64,000 bases of DNA from Xylocopa sonorina (taxonomy: Eukaryota; Arthropoda; Insecta; Hymenoptera; Apidae). The stretch lies in NCBI RefSeq assembly GCF_050948175.1, contig NC_135197.1, positions 6,280,501-6,344,500 of the forward strand, written 5' to 3'. Of the stretch, positions 24,046-35,687 are shown piece after piece. A program made the position numbers and the translations under genes. Position 1 is the stretch's first letter; every line of letters starts with the position of its first letter. The notes beneath the pieces were generated by a model, which did no database searches, had not been told where the DNA came from, and saw nothing but the letters and a program-made list of their open reading frames with translations.

Positions 24046-27000
24046 GCGCACGAGCAGAGTTTAGACTGGTTAGCGTGGACGGTGGGAGATCGGGAGAGGT
24101 TAAGTGGTTCAGAGGATGAGGATCGAGCTGTGGCCGTTAGAAACCGAAAGCTTCTCGGAGAAGGAAAGCTCGAACATTTCTGACGGGGAAAGCAGACATT
24201 TCGTTCTCGCCGATTAGCGAGAGGCTCCGTTCTGCGTGAGTAATTAATCGATCGATCGTCCCTTGGAGAACGAACGGAATGGCTCGGTTTCTTCGCTGAA
24301 ACTGGTTTAAGTGGTTCGCATTAGCATCTTTAATATGCTACTGTTACGGAATACAATTCCGCGTCCAGTAAGTGGACGAGATTAATGTTCCCATTGCAAC
24401 AGGGGCCCGAGCTCGTCGAGCGAATCAAACCGTTCACGGTGTCGTTTCTCGCGAACTGATAAACGAAATACGTGTGCACTTACGGCCGATTAAGATAAAA
24501 CCGCCGAAGCCAGTGGGAAGGAAAAATATTTTTATCGCGGTGCGGCTCGCGTCGCGCGTTCCTCGTTTCACGGACTGTCGGCCGTAGCGTTCGATTCTCC
24601 CGATCTCGTGATCAATTAAGGTGGCAGCCAAAAATCGATCCGTCCGCGAAAAAAAGTCCTCGAGTGAAAGTGCTCTCTCGGATGGTCGCCATGTGCGATT
24701 GCATCCCGTGCGTTTAATTCCAAGTGCATTCGTGATTAATTAAGATCGGAGGAAAGCGATCTCGCGTGCCCGAGGAATCGTGAAGAATGCTCCCAGCTTG
24801 ATGCCTGTACATGTGTTCGCACGCGCGCGAATCCTCCCTGTACGTATACGGCCGTGCATGCGTGCGCGTTCCTGTTCCTCGTTCGTGGGTGAAAAAAATC
24901 AATTCGTGATCTGCTAATCTAGTCACATTGACTTTAAGATTACCTCTCCCGAAGCTAGTGGTCCGAAACGGGAACGGGGAACATTTCGTTCGCCGTTACG
25001 AAGATCTGTTTATCGTCCGCGATCTGCAGAACGAAACTCCTCGTGTACACGTATAAATACAATATTATGATAATATTATCTCGTCGAGATAAGGCTTCCC
25101 GCGGAACTGCGCGAAATCTCGATTTCGCCTCGGTCGATTTCAGCGTGGTGAAAAGTTTTCGATAAATCGCCGATCGTGGCCGAGCCGCTCCGATCGAGCC
25201 AGAAAGCAGCGTGCCTTTTCGAACGGGACGTTTCGATTCTGAAATCGATTTAGAAAGAGCCGGTTCGATCGAAGACAGAACTGGAGCGTCTAGATTTGTG
25301 GAACATTTATTATCGTTATCCGTGTTGCGTTACTCCCGAGTAATGTATGTGATCGGGCGACGCCGATTCAACGATCGCACGGGAACGACGTACGCCGCGA
25401 CTGGTTTAAACGGCCAGGAAAATCTCCGCTCCGATTTGCTACGCGTGGTGGTTCTGTTCTCCGGCTAGTATCATCGCGGTGGAAATCCGTCGATGATAAT
25501 TCTTTGTGCACGAAACATCACCGGTTCGAGGAAGTGCTTGTTATGGATATCTGCGCGTCCATCGAACGGGAATACTTTCTCGAGCGGAATTACGTGGATG
25601 TCATCCAGGGAAGCGTTTTCGAACCCTTGCAGGAGTGAGTACACGCCGTTTCACGCAATCTTTACTGCGAGTCGACGACTACAAACATTTCTGGTTACAT
25701 CGTTTATCAGCTTATGGATTTTTAATTATTTGCATTAGCCGAGCTGATACGTGCTTCTACAGAAATATTTCAGAATGGACTGAAGTGGAATTTATAAATT
25801 TATAAATATGCAGAATTATTTAAGAGAAACTAGTCACGGGATTAAATTAAAATACAGGACGGGTTCCATTTGGAACGAGCGACGTGCACGAATTACAACG
25901 CGGTACCCTCCACGTCCCAGTGTTAAAAATACGAGCCACGTTTTCCATTCTTAGGAACGTCTCAATTAAAATAAATCACCTGCTAGAATTACCCCTTTAA
26001 AGTGCAACTCGATCGCGATACATCTCTCCCCGAAGCCAAACGTTAATCAAAAGGTTGATCGCCGGTCGATCGACTCCTAGCAGGAGTTGATCAAACGTCG
26101 ATCCCGAGCAATAGCTTATTCGATAGCCCCGTCATACGTTCGCGAAAGAAAATCCACTCTTCCCATCTACCTCCCGCTATCTCGGGATCGAGGCTGGATG
26201 CATGTACAAATAATAATTCCACCTGTTAAAATCTCCCCCCGGTGTGCACCAGAATCACGAACCGTATCCTTCCGTGGAACTAGCTCGGCAACGATAACCA
26301 CACGAGAAAGTACAATGGTGCACGTTGGGCCGCTATTTATGAATATAATGTTCGATCGTCCCGCGCTGCACCACGGGGCCGTTGTTCGAGCAGGAAAAGA
26401 TCGGGACTTTTTCTCGATCGGTGAAAGTCGAAGTTCGCCGGGTAATCTCGGCGATGCCGGAAGCCCTGCTCTGCTCCTCGTCGCGATCCTCTCGAGGGTA
26501 AGAACGAAGTCCGAGGGCATTGTGCACGAGGATGCGTGTGCACGCCTCGCCTCCCTTTCTCTCCTTCGCTCTTCCGTCCTCTCTAACGTCGTGGCCCATT
26601 ACGTTGCGCTGATACGATGAGCCGTAACGGGCGCTGCCACGTTTTTACTCCTCGTTTCATAGAGGATCACCGTGGGGACAATAAATCGCGCGAAAATCCA
26701 GGACGAATCTTGATCCCCGGGACGATAAAAGAACACGTACGGACGCGTGGTGAATCGCTTCGATGCACGTGCCATTTTTCTTCCTCTCTTCTTTTTAATT
26801 CGAGCGATATAATAAAAAGTATCGTTGCCCGTGACGCAACGCGCGATCCACGGTTACCTTTGCTCGCGTTTGCTCGTAGACCGTTGGTTTCGCTCATTTC
26901 TAAACGCAGTATTGAAATAACGTTCTGTTTAATAACTATTTGCATAGTTGAGCCACGGTATATATAAACGAGACGAAGCGAAGTGAAATTAGAAACTTGT

Positions 27001-30000
27001 AATCGTATTTGGTCCTAATCTGAATTGCAACGCGTCTAAATACTAACGGCCACTGAACGCATTTCGATTGTTCCTTCGTATCTACTATTTAATTCTCTCT
27101 GGAACTTACGAGCAACACCTGCTCGGTTTCCGTGCACGGTAAACGTAAATAAGATCGAATTCTTTCGCTCTTATATGTACATTATTTCTCGCTGTTGGCT
27201 AAACGAATGCCACAAGACGTGTTTTTCGACGATTGTGTTCGCTGTTACGCCATCGACCGAGGAATTCCGCGCGGCGGTACGAACGGCGATCGGTTTTGGC
27301 AGCTGTGTGAAGACAGGTGCGAAAATATTCGAACGCGATTTTTCACATCGACGCCGGTGCAGTTGGGACGCCGTTCAGTTATCGGATAATAAATTTTCGC
27401 GTACGCGAAACGCTTTTAATTCGTGGAAATATCGCAGGAAAGAGGATCTCCGTCCTCCATGAATTCCGATATTTATAGATACTGGAAATCTCATTGGAGT
27501 AATGGAAATCGCAACAAGGATTCGCTGCAACAGTGAATTATTTCGTGCTGATCATTAGCACGGTATCCCTGTTTAATCGTGCGTGAAGAATCAATTTAAC
27601 GAAGTCCGGCGTCACTCGCGTGATAACTCCGTTTTTTTTTCTCTCTGTCTCTCTCTCTTTTTCACGTGCAAACGTAACGTTCGATGATCTACCAATTACG
27701 AATACCTAACCAGCGCCGTGGTAGTAAATTTATTTACCCGACGATAATTCTAATTCTCTTTGGCTACTGGTTCAGCTCGGTTATTGCACGAATGGACGGC
27801 GCTAGGATTTTAGGTTTCCGCGGCGAACGATAATTATCGATAGAACGGAAAGGAATCAGAAATACGATCGCGCATAGACGGATAATATACAACTGCGACA
27901 TTCCCAATTATGTTCAGCTTATTAATTATCTTTTTGTTCTTTGGAAATGCTTGAACTCAAAGAACCTTCATAAATATTTGCAGAGTTCTTTTATCGACGA
28001 TGCGATTAATAAATGAATTTTTCGATCGCGTACCACGGAAATTTATAATAAGCGGATTAAATTATACATACAACTCCCCGGAAAAATATGGAACACTCGA
28101 AATGTACAAAACGTACAATCATATGGAATATTAAAATTCCCCGCACCTCCTCAACCAGAAGAACCAGATAACATCTTAATGCTCTAATTATCAAACTCCG
28201 ATTTTACTCGAAGTGTCCCTGTTATCTATATCAACGATGAGCAACCTTTTTTTCCGCTACCACCGATACAAGCCTTTCTACGGTATTATCTAATCTAAAA
28301 CTACACGAGCTTTGCCTACAACTATACAAATTGTACGTTCAAACACCGCGCCGTAACGTAAAAGTTGTACAGTCTAAGCGAGTCGAGCGACCAGCACCGA
28401 GAAATCGTGATCGCGTCGCCGGTTGCTCGTCACAGATCTAAATGCACGCGGTGTGTACACCAGAATCTCTCCCACTCGGTGATCCGGTCCAACTACGCTG
28501 AAAAGTCGAACTCCTCGGAGGCCAGTAAACACGAAAGATCCACGATATCCGGTGTCCCCTCCTCGGAGTCCCACGCGGAGGGATGTTCCTGGTCGCGGAT
28601 TCACTGGCTCTCCAAAAGACACGACGTATAAATACCGCCTCGTTTCGGGCCTCCCCTCGTCCCGCGATCCCGTCCTCCCTCTCTCCACTCCCTGGTAGCA
28701 CGGAGTCTATTTAGATAATCTTCCGCTTAGCGGGAGCGGCACTCGGTGCGGCAAGGGAGCCTCTTCTTCGCGGAGGCTTTCACCAAGGTGGCATCATATT
28801 CCTGATCCGCGAACCGGCCGCGGTTCTTCGATCCTCTCCGTTGCTCTGCTCTTGCCACGTTCTGTCTCGCTCCCCATGTACTCTCTGGTGCCAGTGCTCG
28901 ACAGAGGTTTTTGGCGAACGCCACGCCCGTCGTACAGACCGAAATCATGCACCTCGTTGCCGCTGTGTGACTCGTCGCGTGCAACGCGATCGACGACGCG
29001 GCCTTGAGAGTCGATAGACGCCTCGATAGAAGGACATCGTCGGGGTGACCGGTGGTGTGACATCAAGAGAGATCCACGACAAGCAGGGAGGGTCCCTTCG
29101 GGTGAATTCGGCTCGCTCGGGTGAATCGTCGCCGTCGCCACGACATGTGGCTGTCTTGATTAATCGGTAAGCGAACCAGTACGCGTTCGACGGTCCGCGG
29201 CCCCTCGTCGACGCGTGGGTGACCGGCCTGATCGGCGCTTTAATGATAGACTACGCGGCGGGTCCACGGTGGGATCCTTTGTTTGTATTCCGCGGACTCC
29301 TTTTGCCAGCCGGGACGTAGGTGTGCGTCTTTAACCCTTTAACCGCTTGGCGCGTCTGCCGGATGAACGTGTGGATATATGCAGGCCCGCGTGTGTATTC
29401 TTGGGCGCAGAATGCGGGATGTTTGCTGAACGGGAGTTAGAGGCGCGTCGCTGTACATGATTCTTTGTATTATAAAAGGACGCGTATTTTTGGAGCGATG
29501 GTGTTTGTCACTTTTCGACGCACCGCGCCGAAGGTCCACGGTTGCGAAAGAATGCGTGCACCTCGGTCGAGTTTATATTGTTGACGTTGCGAGTGTGTTT
29601 CCGCGGTGGACCGTGCGACAGTCTTCGTTAATCGCGCGAACGGCTAACTAGTAATTCTGGTACGAGCGTGTTGTGAAAAACGGGACGCCGCTATGGAAGG
29701 CGGAGGAGAGTTTATACTTTCGCAGTGAGACAATTAGATGGACGATATTATCAACGGAAGTAATTTACGAGAAGGAAGGGGGTAAGTACAGTTTATCGTC
29801 GATAAGCCTGCGTCGAACGAGTTCCTCAGAGAAGCCGGCGATAACGATCGATCGAACGAGGGAAAGGCACGCGAGACGTTTTATCGCGCTCGTGTTCATT
29901 GTTTATCATTGAGTACAATTGCCTGGCTACGTGTGCAGTCGCGCAATCGCGCAGATGTTCGGGACAATTAAAAGTGATTGACGCGAGTCTGCCTGATTCT

Positions 30001-33000
30001 CGAATCGTCGCGACAAATTAGGGCCGTATAGAGAGCGGCTAGCTTAGGGGCGAACGACGAACGTGTTCGTGTTAAGAGGTTAAAACGTGTCCTCTATCTT
30101 TAGCGACGTTTCCCCGAAAAGAGAACCTCGAGAAAGAGAGAGAAAGTGAGACAGGGGGTACAAAAGGGTTGGCGTTCCTCGACAGAACGATGCGAAGGTA
30201 GCGTTCTCTCAACAAGTCCGTCGAAAAAGAAACAGAAAGCAAATGTTTCTGTCCTTCTTATAATCGCCTATCGGTAAACAAGTAATAGAGGCTAACTCCA
30301 GCGGATCGTTTAAGCGCGCGAAGGTGGAACTTCTCGAGAAGGACGAGGAGGATGGGCAGGAACGAAATTGGCGAAAGAGTTGCGGCTGGCCCAGCGGCTT
30401 ATCGTTTCGCAAATAAACCGAACGACGGCGGTTTCTGGCACATTGCGATGACAAAGCATCGTGCATGTTTATCGGTTGTTTGCACCAAGGCGCGTTGCGT
30501 CTCTTGTGCAAACAACGTCGCCGGAACGGAATGCCGCCGCCTCTTTTTCTTCGACGCTTTCCTTATTCGTACCGCGTCTTCATGTGCCAAGAAAGACTTT
30601 TGGTCTTCACCGAAAGATCGTGGATTAAAATTAGACGCGAAAGTGTCTCTTCGCTCCGACCAGCCGATGACTCGTCCTCCTTTTTTTTCTTATGAAATCT
30701 GACGAATGAAAATAGAAGCTGACTTCGCGTCCCGAGCGCTCGATCAACGATAGCGTTCGTAGGAAAACGAATCGACGTCTGTGTCCTTCTGCACTTCGTT
30801 TCGTAGGGATTTCTGTTTATTATACCCGGAATTCTGACGTTCGGGCACATTTTTGCACGGTCCTCTTTGTCTGGAACACACGACCGCGACGAAACGCAGA
30901 CGAGTTCGTCGCGGCTTCGTCGATATTTACGTCACGTTCGTTGTCTCTCGTGTTTTTCGTATATTTTCCGCGTGCCAGGCCACTTTATTGTACGCGATGC
31001 CTCTCTCCCTTTGATCGTTGAATCATCCAAATCCGGTGCCCGGTTCCCAGCGAAAATCATGGCAGGCAGAGTGCCAATAAATGGCTCTACCAAGTGTGCC
31101 ACCTGCGCGCGGGATGCTTTACTCGGAATCGAATCTATTCCGCGCATTTTTCGGCGATTGCTCCAACAGCTTTATGAAACCTATTTTCGGGGAACGTGTC
31201 TAGCTCGCCTCCCGCTTTGAAGCACTTTTGCGGACCTACGCTTTTGAAGATTGAACGCGAACGGGGCCTACGAGTGGCTATTGATGTACTTGTCAATTTT
31301 CCAATTTGTATTTTTACATTCGACGTATTTAAATAGGAATCTATTTACGTGCTCTCTCTTTTTATCACTTGTCATCGTAGCTTTGTGTCCGTAGCTATGT
31401 CCTTTCGAAAGAATCATCCCCACATTTCGCAAATGCAGCAGTTAACCACGTTAGGGTTGAATCTTCGCTGACCACTACGTTTTGGAGACAACTCTTGCAA
31501 CCCAAAAAAAAACTTTGATTATTCGATTCACTCCGCGATGTTTACCTCGCAATCGTCAACCCTTTTTCCTATGATTCGAAGAAGGCGCATCAACCAAGGG
31601 TTTCCAAGCGATTCACGACCTCTTTTCCACGTCGTTTTCGACATCAATAATCGCGGCTCCATAATTCCCGTGTCGTGGCGCGTAGGTGGAACGGGTTCTC
31701 GTTGCGAACTTGAGGAGAAAAGTTCCTTAGCCCCTAGCCGCCCTCCCGCCCTTCTGGCCCAAGCCGCTCGAACGCGGAGGATGTTCGAAATTCCGCGCCA
31801 CGATGTCGCGTTCTGAATTTAATTAATTCGCGGGTGTCGCGCGATACCGATGCCACGTGCCGGTATAAACCAAGACGAGGACTTCTCGGAAGAAGGTGGG
31901 AGCGCGCGCGCACGCGGGACCATCGTCCGTGAGTGCCGCGGAATTCGAGAATATCGCGGCCGCTGGGCTTCGAGGAACGAAAAGAAAGCGAAATAAAACG
32001 CCCTCGGGTATCCTGCCGCGCACCAGGCTTCTTTGGCTTCCTCGCCTTCTCTTTATTCACCTCGCCGCGACCCTGGCACAAGTTCAATTCGTTCCGGCCA
32101 ATTGGACGCGGGACTGTGCGAAAGAGACGCCGCTTTCCGTGGACCAATCGACCATTTTCTCCAGCGGAATACGTCGGTGGCTTCTCGAGGTAGCACGCTT
32201 TGGAAAATTCGCGTTCACGACGCGGTGCGATGGTTGCTCTCTTCTTTTGTACGTTGCTATTTTCTCTGTCCTTGCTTCTGGTCTTTTGACTTTCTCTGTG
32301 CAGCTGGATATTTTTCTTTTTACAAATGCTATCAATTAAATACCCTTGAAAAGCTTGGAGAGGTCCGCATGCCACGTTCGCAAGACAGTTCCGACAGCTT
32401 TGACAATGTTCGCCGGAAAACTGACGCTCCGTTCGTTTTCGCGAATCCAACTTTTGCGCAACAACACGATCGCGACTTCATTGATCGCGAACCTTATCAC
32501 GATTCGGGCGAATCGGGTTCAACATCCGTTATCGGGAGCGGCGATGCTCGTGGCTGGGCGAAATAACTCACCGCGGGAATTGAATGTCACTCGATCACTG
32601 CTATCTGACAGAAAGCACATTAGATGAAAATCGAATAGCCTGGCCAGGATTTACGGTGCATCGAAATAATATTTCTCGTTAATCCCAACCTGTTCCGCGG
32701 CCGTTCATAAATTCCGCAACGCCGCGTCCAATCCCCGGGGTAATTTGCATACACGCGAATAAAGGAACGCCGTTTTTTTTTTTTTTGTTTTCTAACAGAA
32801 ATAATGGAAGAGAGATGATTTTTATCCGACGTATAAATCTGAACCGTCGCGGGTTCGAGCGCGACGACGATTCCTCGTACGCGCGATGGAACGAAGACGG
32901 CGAAACGATGCGATCATCGTCCCTTCTCGCGGTAATGAAACGTCGCGATAATTCAACGTTTTGGAGAAACAATGCCCATCGCTCGGTTGCCCGCGACACG

Positions 33001-33805
33001 CAGGAATCAATCGGTTACAGCGAATTAATAATACGTATTATTATTTGGATGATGGACTCTTAATATCCCCTCACCGCGAAGACGCACGAGCCACTTCAAC
33101 TTCCGATATAGTTAGCCTTCAGCATTCGGAAATAGAAAAGATATACATAGCGTATTTATAAACGCTCAATATTTGCAACCATAAAGCCTCCATCGCGATA
33201 CTGTTTAGATGGAAGCCAGCTTTCCGACGATTGTACCCAGTCGAGGAACTGAAATTCTTTCACCGATCGTATTTACCTGTTAAAAATCGGCGTTATACAA
33301 GTAAACGGCGGGGCAGAAAAATTGTTATCCGCGTACGTGTTTGCATTTTATGAATAAATTCAAATTTAAACGTGTACCGGATAAATAATACATAATTCAC
33401 ATCGCTAGAAAGCTGTAGGTGTTTATGGATTTTCAATTTATTCGTGTATTATTCATCGACGAACGAACCATGATTATCGACGGCAATTTCCGTTCCCCGT
33501 GATTAATTCGTTCGGTCGAATCGTTACGTTTCGCTTTAGCGATAATGACAAACACGTAGCTAACGTTTTATGCTAGCTCGTATTTTCGCCTGATCATCGG
33601 TGTGCGAATTCCTGCAAAACGGCTGCTATTATAACTGCGAACACGCGATGCCCCGGCAGTCTTTCCCCGTTAAAAGGAAGAACATACGTGTCCTTCGTTC
33701 TCGATTCAATTAACAGTACAACGATTCCATTTTTGACAATGTTAAACGCTATCCTTTCCCGTACAGAAATCGCCAGTGACGCCTAAATCGGATGTAACGG
33801 TTCGA
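24046..33805. other. Long non-coding stretch
   Basis: CpG-rich open frames on both strands (for example 26087-26620, 31734-32566) overlap each other and lack splice context or domains. I see no gene. If the GC-rich block at 23.1 kb is the RhoGEF first exon, this is its first intron. Confidence 0.5.
32773..32786 (+). repeat. Poly(T) tract, 14 bases
   Basis: Uninterrupted T14 in otherwise ordinary sequence. Confidence 0.9.
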
Positions 33806-33868
33806 TGACGTCAGTTTCCGATTGACATTAGTCATATCAGTTTCCGATTGGCGTTAGTTGTATATAAG
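33806..33868 (+). promoter_or_regulatory. Candidate RNA polymerase II promoter: CRE, duplicated 22-bp element, TATA box
   Basis: A perfect palindromic cAMP-response element, TGACGTCA, lies at 33806-33813. It overlaps the first of two near-identical 22-base elements (33811-33832 and 33837-33858; tcagtttccgattg then a variable base and ttagt), spaced 26 bases apart. Each contains ATTG, and the second reads ATTGG, an inverted CCAAT box. TATATAAG follows at 33861-33868. A start site near 33890 is expected from the TATA position. It lies 1.65 kb upstream of RhoGEF coding exon 1. Confidence 0.5.
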
Positions 33869-33923
33869 GCTGGACGCAGTTAAAGTTTACAATTGTTGGC
33901 CTTGCGCGAACAATTTTTCTCTC

Positions 33924-34184
33924 ATGAATGTGAAATTGTACTCCAAATTTAGCATCGAGGAAATAATTATTATGGAAATTATTATGGCACGACGGACCCA
34001 CGCGCGACTATATTCGAACAAAATATCTTCCGTTGAGAAACATTCGGTATATTTTTGTAGCATTTTATGTACACGATACGTATATCGAAATAACCAAGAA
34101 AATTGGCACGATTCGTATTTATCACGACATACTCGCGACATATTTATCACAGTTAGTAAATGTTTGATATTTAATAATATGTAG
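33924..34184 (+). CDS. Hypothetical 86-codon ORF behind the TATA promoter candidate
   Basis: This is the first ATG downstream of the predicted start site. It opens 86 codons, MNVKLYSKFSIEEIIIMEII to FNNM, ending in TAG at 34182-34184. I recognise no family, signal peptide or domain; it is rich in Ile, Ser, Tyr and Arg. Six bases after the stop is a consensus splice donor (tac|gtaaga at 34191), and an ATTAAA poly(A)-like hexamer lies at about 34224. It may be a small gene, or the ORF may be fortuitous inside a 5' UTR exon of the RhoGEF. Confidence 0.25.
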   Translation: MNVKLYSKFSIEEIIIMEIIMARRTHARLYSNKISSVEKHSVYFCSILCTRYVYRNNQENWHDSYLSRHTRDIFITVSKCLIFNNM

Positions 34185-34191
34185 AAATACG

Positions 34192-35506
34192 TAAGAAATA
34201 TTGCATGATTTACTTAACTTTGTATTAAACTGAATCACTAAATTCTCCCGTCCGAAATTCTTGGTTCAAAGACAACGATGAAGCGCTCTTCCTGCGTCGC
34301 GCGTTACCGGACTGAATTTTCTCAATTCCAAAAAATCGACGCGACGCGAGCCGCGATGAATTAAACATAAAAATTAGTATTGGTTAGACAGAATGGTTTC
34401 CATACATTTTTCATAAGAGGAATAGATCTGATTAAAGTGCCACACTTATGCGAGCTCACGCACCCACGTACGCACGCACGCACGCACGACGATTGCTTCT
34501 TGAATTCCTGCGAACGTTTGCGCATTCCCTGATAACCGCGGGGAACGATTTTATTTATTTACGCCGCGTCGCCGTTGCTGAATGAAATTCCCGTGGATTC
34601 GCGAGAAAGTTCCATTAAAGTAACTCGAAGACGTATTGCGTATGTACGCGGTGAAAGCTCCGATATTGTTTTGTAAATCAACGTAATCTGTGAGAAAAGA
34701 AAACGTTTACAAGGCTCGGCCCCGCGAACAAAGTGCCCATTAAGTCCTGATGTTATCGAAATTGTTCGCGTTTTATTCCATTGCGTCTTGTTCGCGATAC
34801 AGGAGGCTGAAGAGGCCGATGACGAGTAGATGCGCGTGCTTGATACATTAATAATATCGTGCACTGTACCTTTTCGCTGTTCGGCTGTGAAATACGAAAG
34901 AATCATCGTCGAGTGTTATTATCGTGATCGTTGAAATTCCATTTCCTCCTGTATGCAATTTAATTCGTATAATAATTCAAACAGTTTCTCTAGAAAGCTT
35001 TTACTGTTTTCTTCGGCCAACTTTTCACGGTACCTGAAATTGTAACATACGATGATTAGAAGCAAAGATCGATATCATTAACGAGAAAAATCATCGCGCT
35101 CTAATCAGCGATATTATTGCAGAAAACTAATGAAAAGGAAAATACGAAAGAAAAATAGCCGTCGAACGTCAAGCGTTCCCGTGTAATTTATACTCGCTTC
35201 CTCTCTCGAAACTGGCGGTAAAACCGTGGCCGGCGTATTTACTCAAAACACAATTTAGGTCCACTTTACGTCATAACGCGGCCCGTGAGTTCATAAAGCA
35301 CAGCGAAAAAGCACCATAATAAGATCATTGCCAGGACAAACTCTCTATTAAAGTAACGAACGACCTTGATTACCGTGCTAACGAAGGAACGAGAGAGAGA
35401 AAAAAAAAAAAAGAAACAGAAAACGAAGCGAACGAACCACTAAGTAACACGTTTAATGGATTCACCCTGGAGAACGAAATGTAATTTGGCTGGTATCTCT
35501 GCGCAG
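34192..35506. other. Presumed 5' intron of the RhoGEF
   Basis: Lies between the donor at 34191 and the acceptor at 35506. No coding sequence was seen. Confidence 0.4.
34467..34489 (+). repeat. ACGC tetranucleotide repeat
   Basis: About five units of (ACGC)n. Confidence 0.9.
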
Positions 35507-35525
35507 GGTGAAGGGAGGATGAAGA

Positions 35526-35687
35526 ATGCCCCGCGTCGGTGGAGACGGGGGTGGCGGGCCGGAGAAGGCAGGAGGAACTGGATTCGGAGGATGGCTTGGG
35601 GGTGCAGCAAGAGCCATGACAGGGGGAAGTGTCGGCGGTGGTTACGTGGTCCTGGGTGGTACCAGATACGGTCTCAGACTTTCACAG
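35526..35687 (+). CDS. RhoGEF coding exon 1 (start codon)
   Basis: The open frame starts MPRVGGDGGGG and ends RYGLRLSQ, followed by the donor CAG|gtaagaa. An in-frame TGA lies at 35520-35522, only two codons before the ATG, so this ATG is the first possible start in the frame. It has A at -3, a good insect context. A plausible acceptor (ctctgcgcag) at 35506 suggests the exon begins at 35507 with 19 bases of 5' UTR, so at least one non-coding exon lies upstream. It encodes 54 Gly-rich residues and ends in phase 0. Confidence 0.75.
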
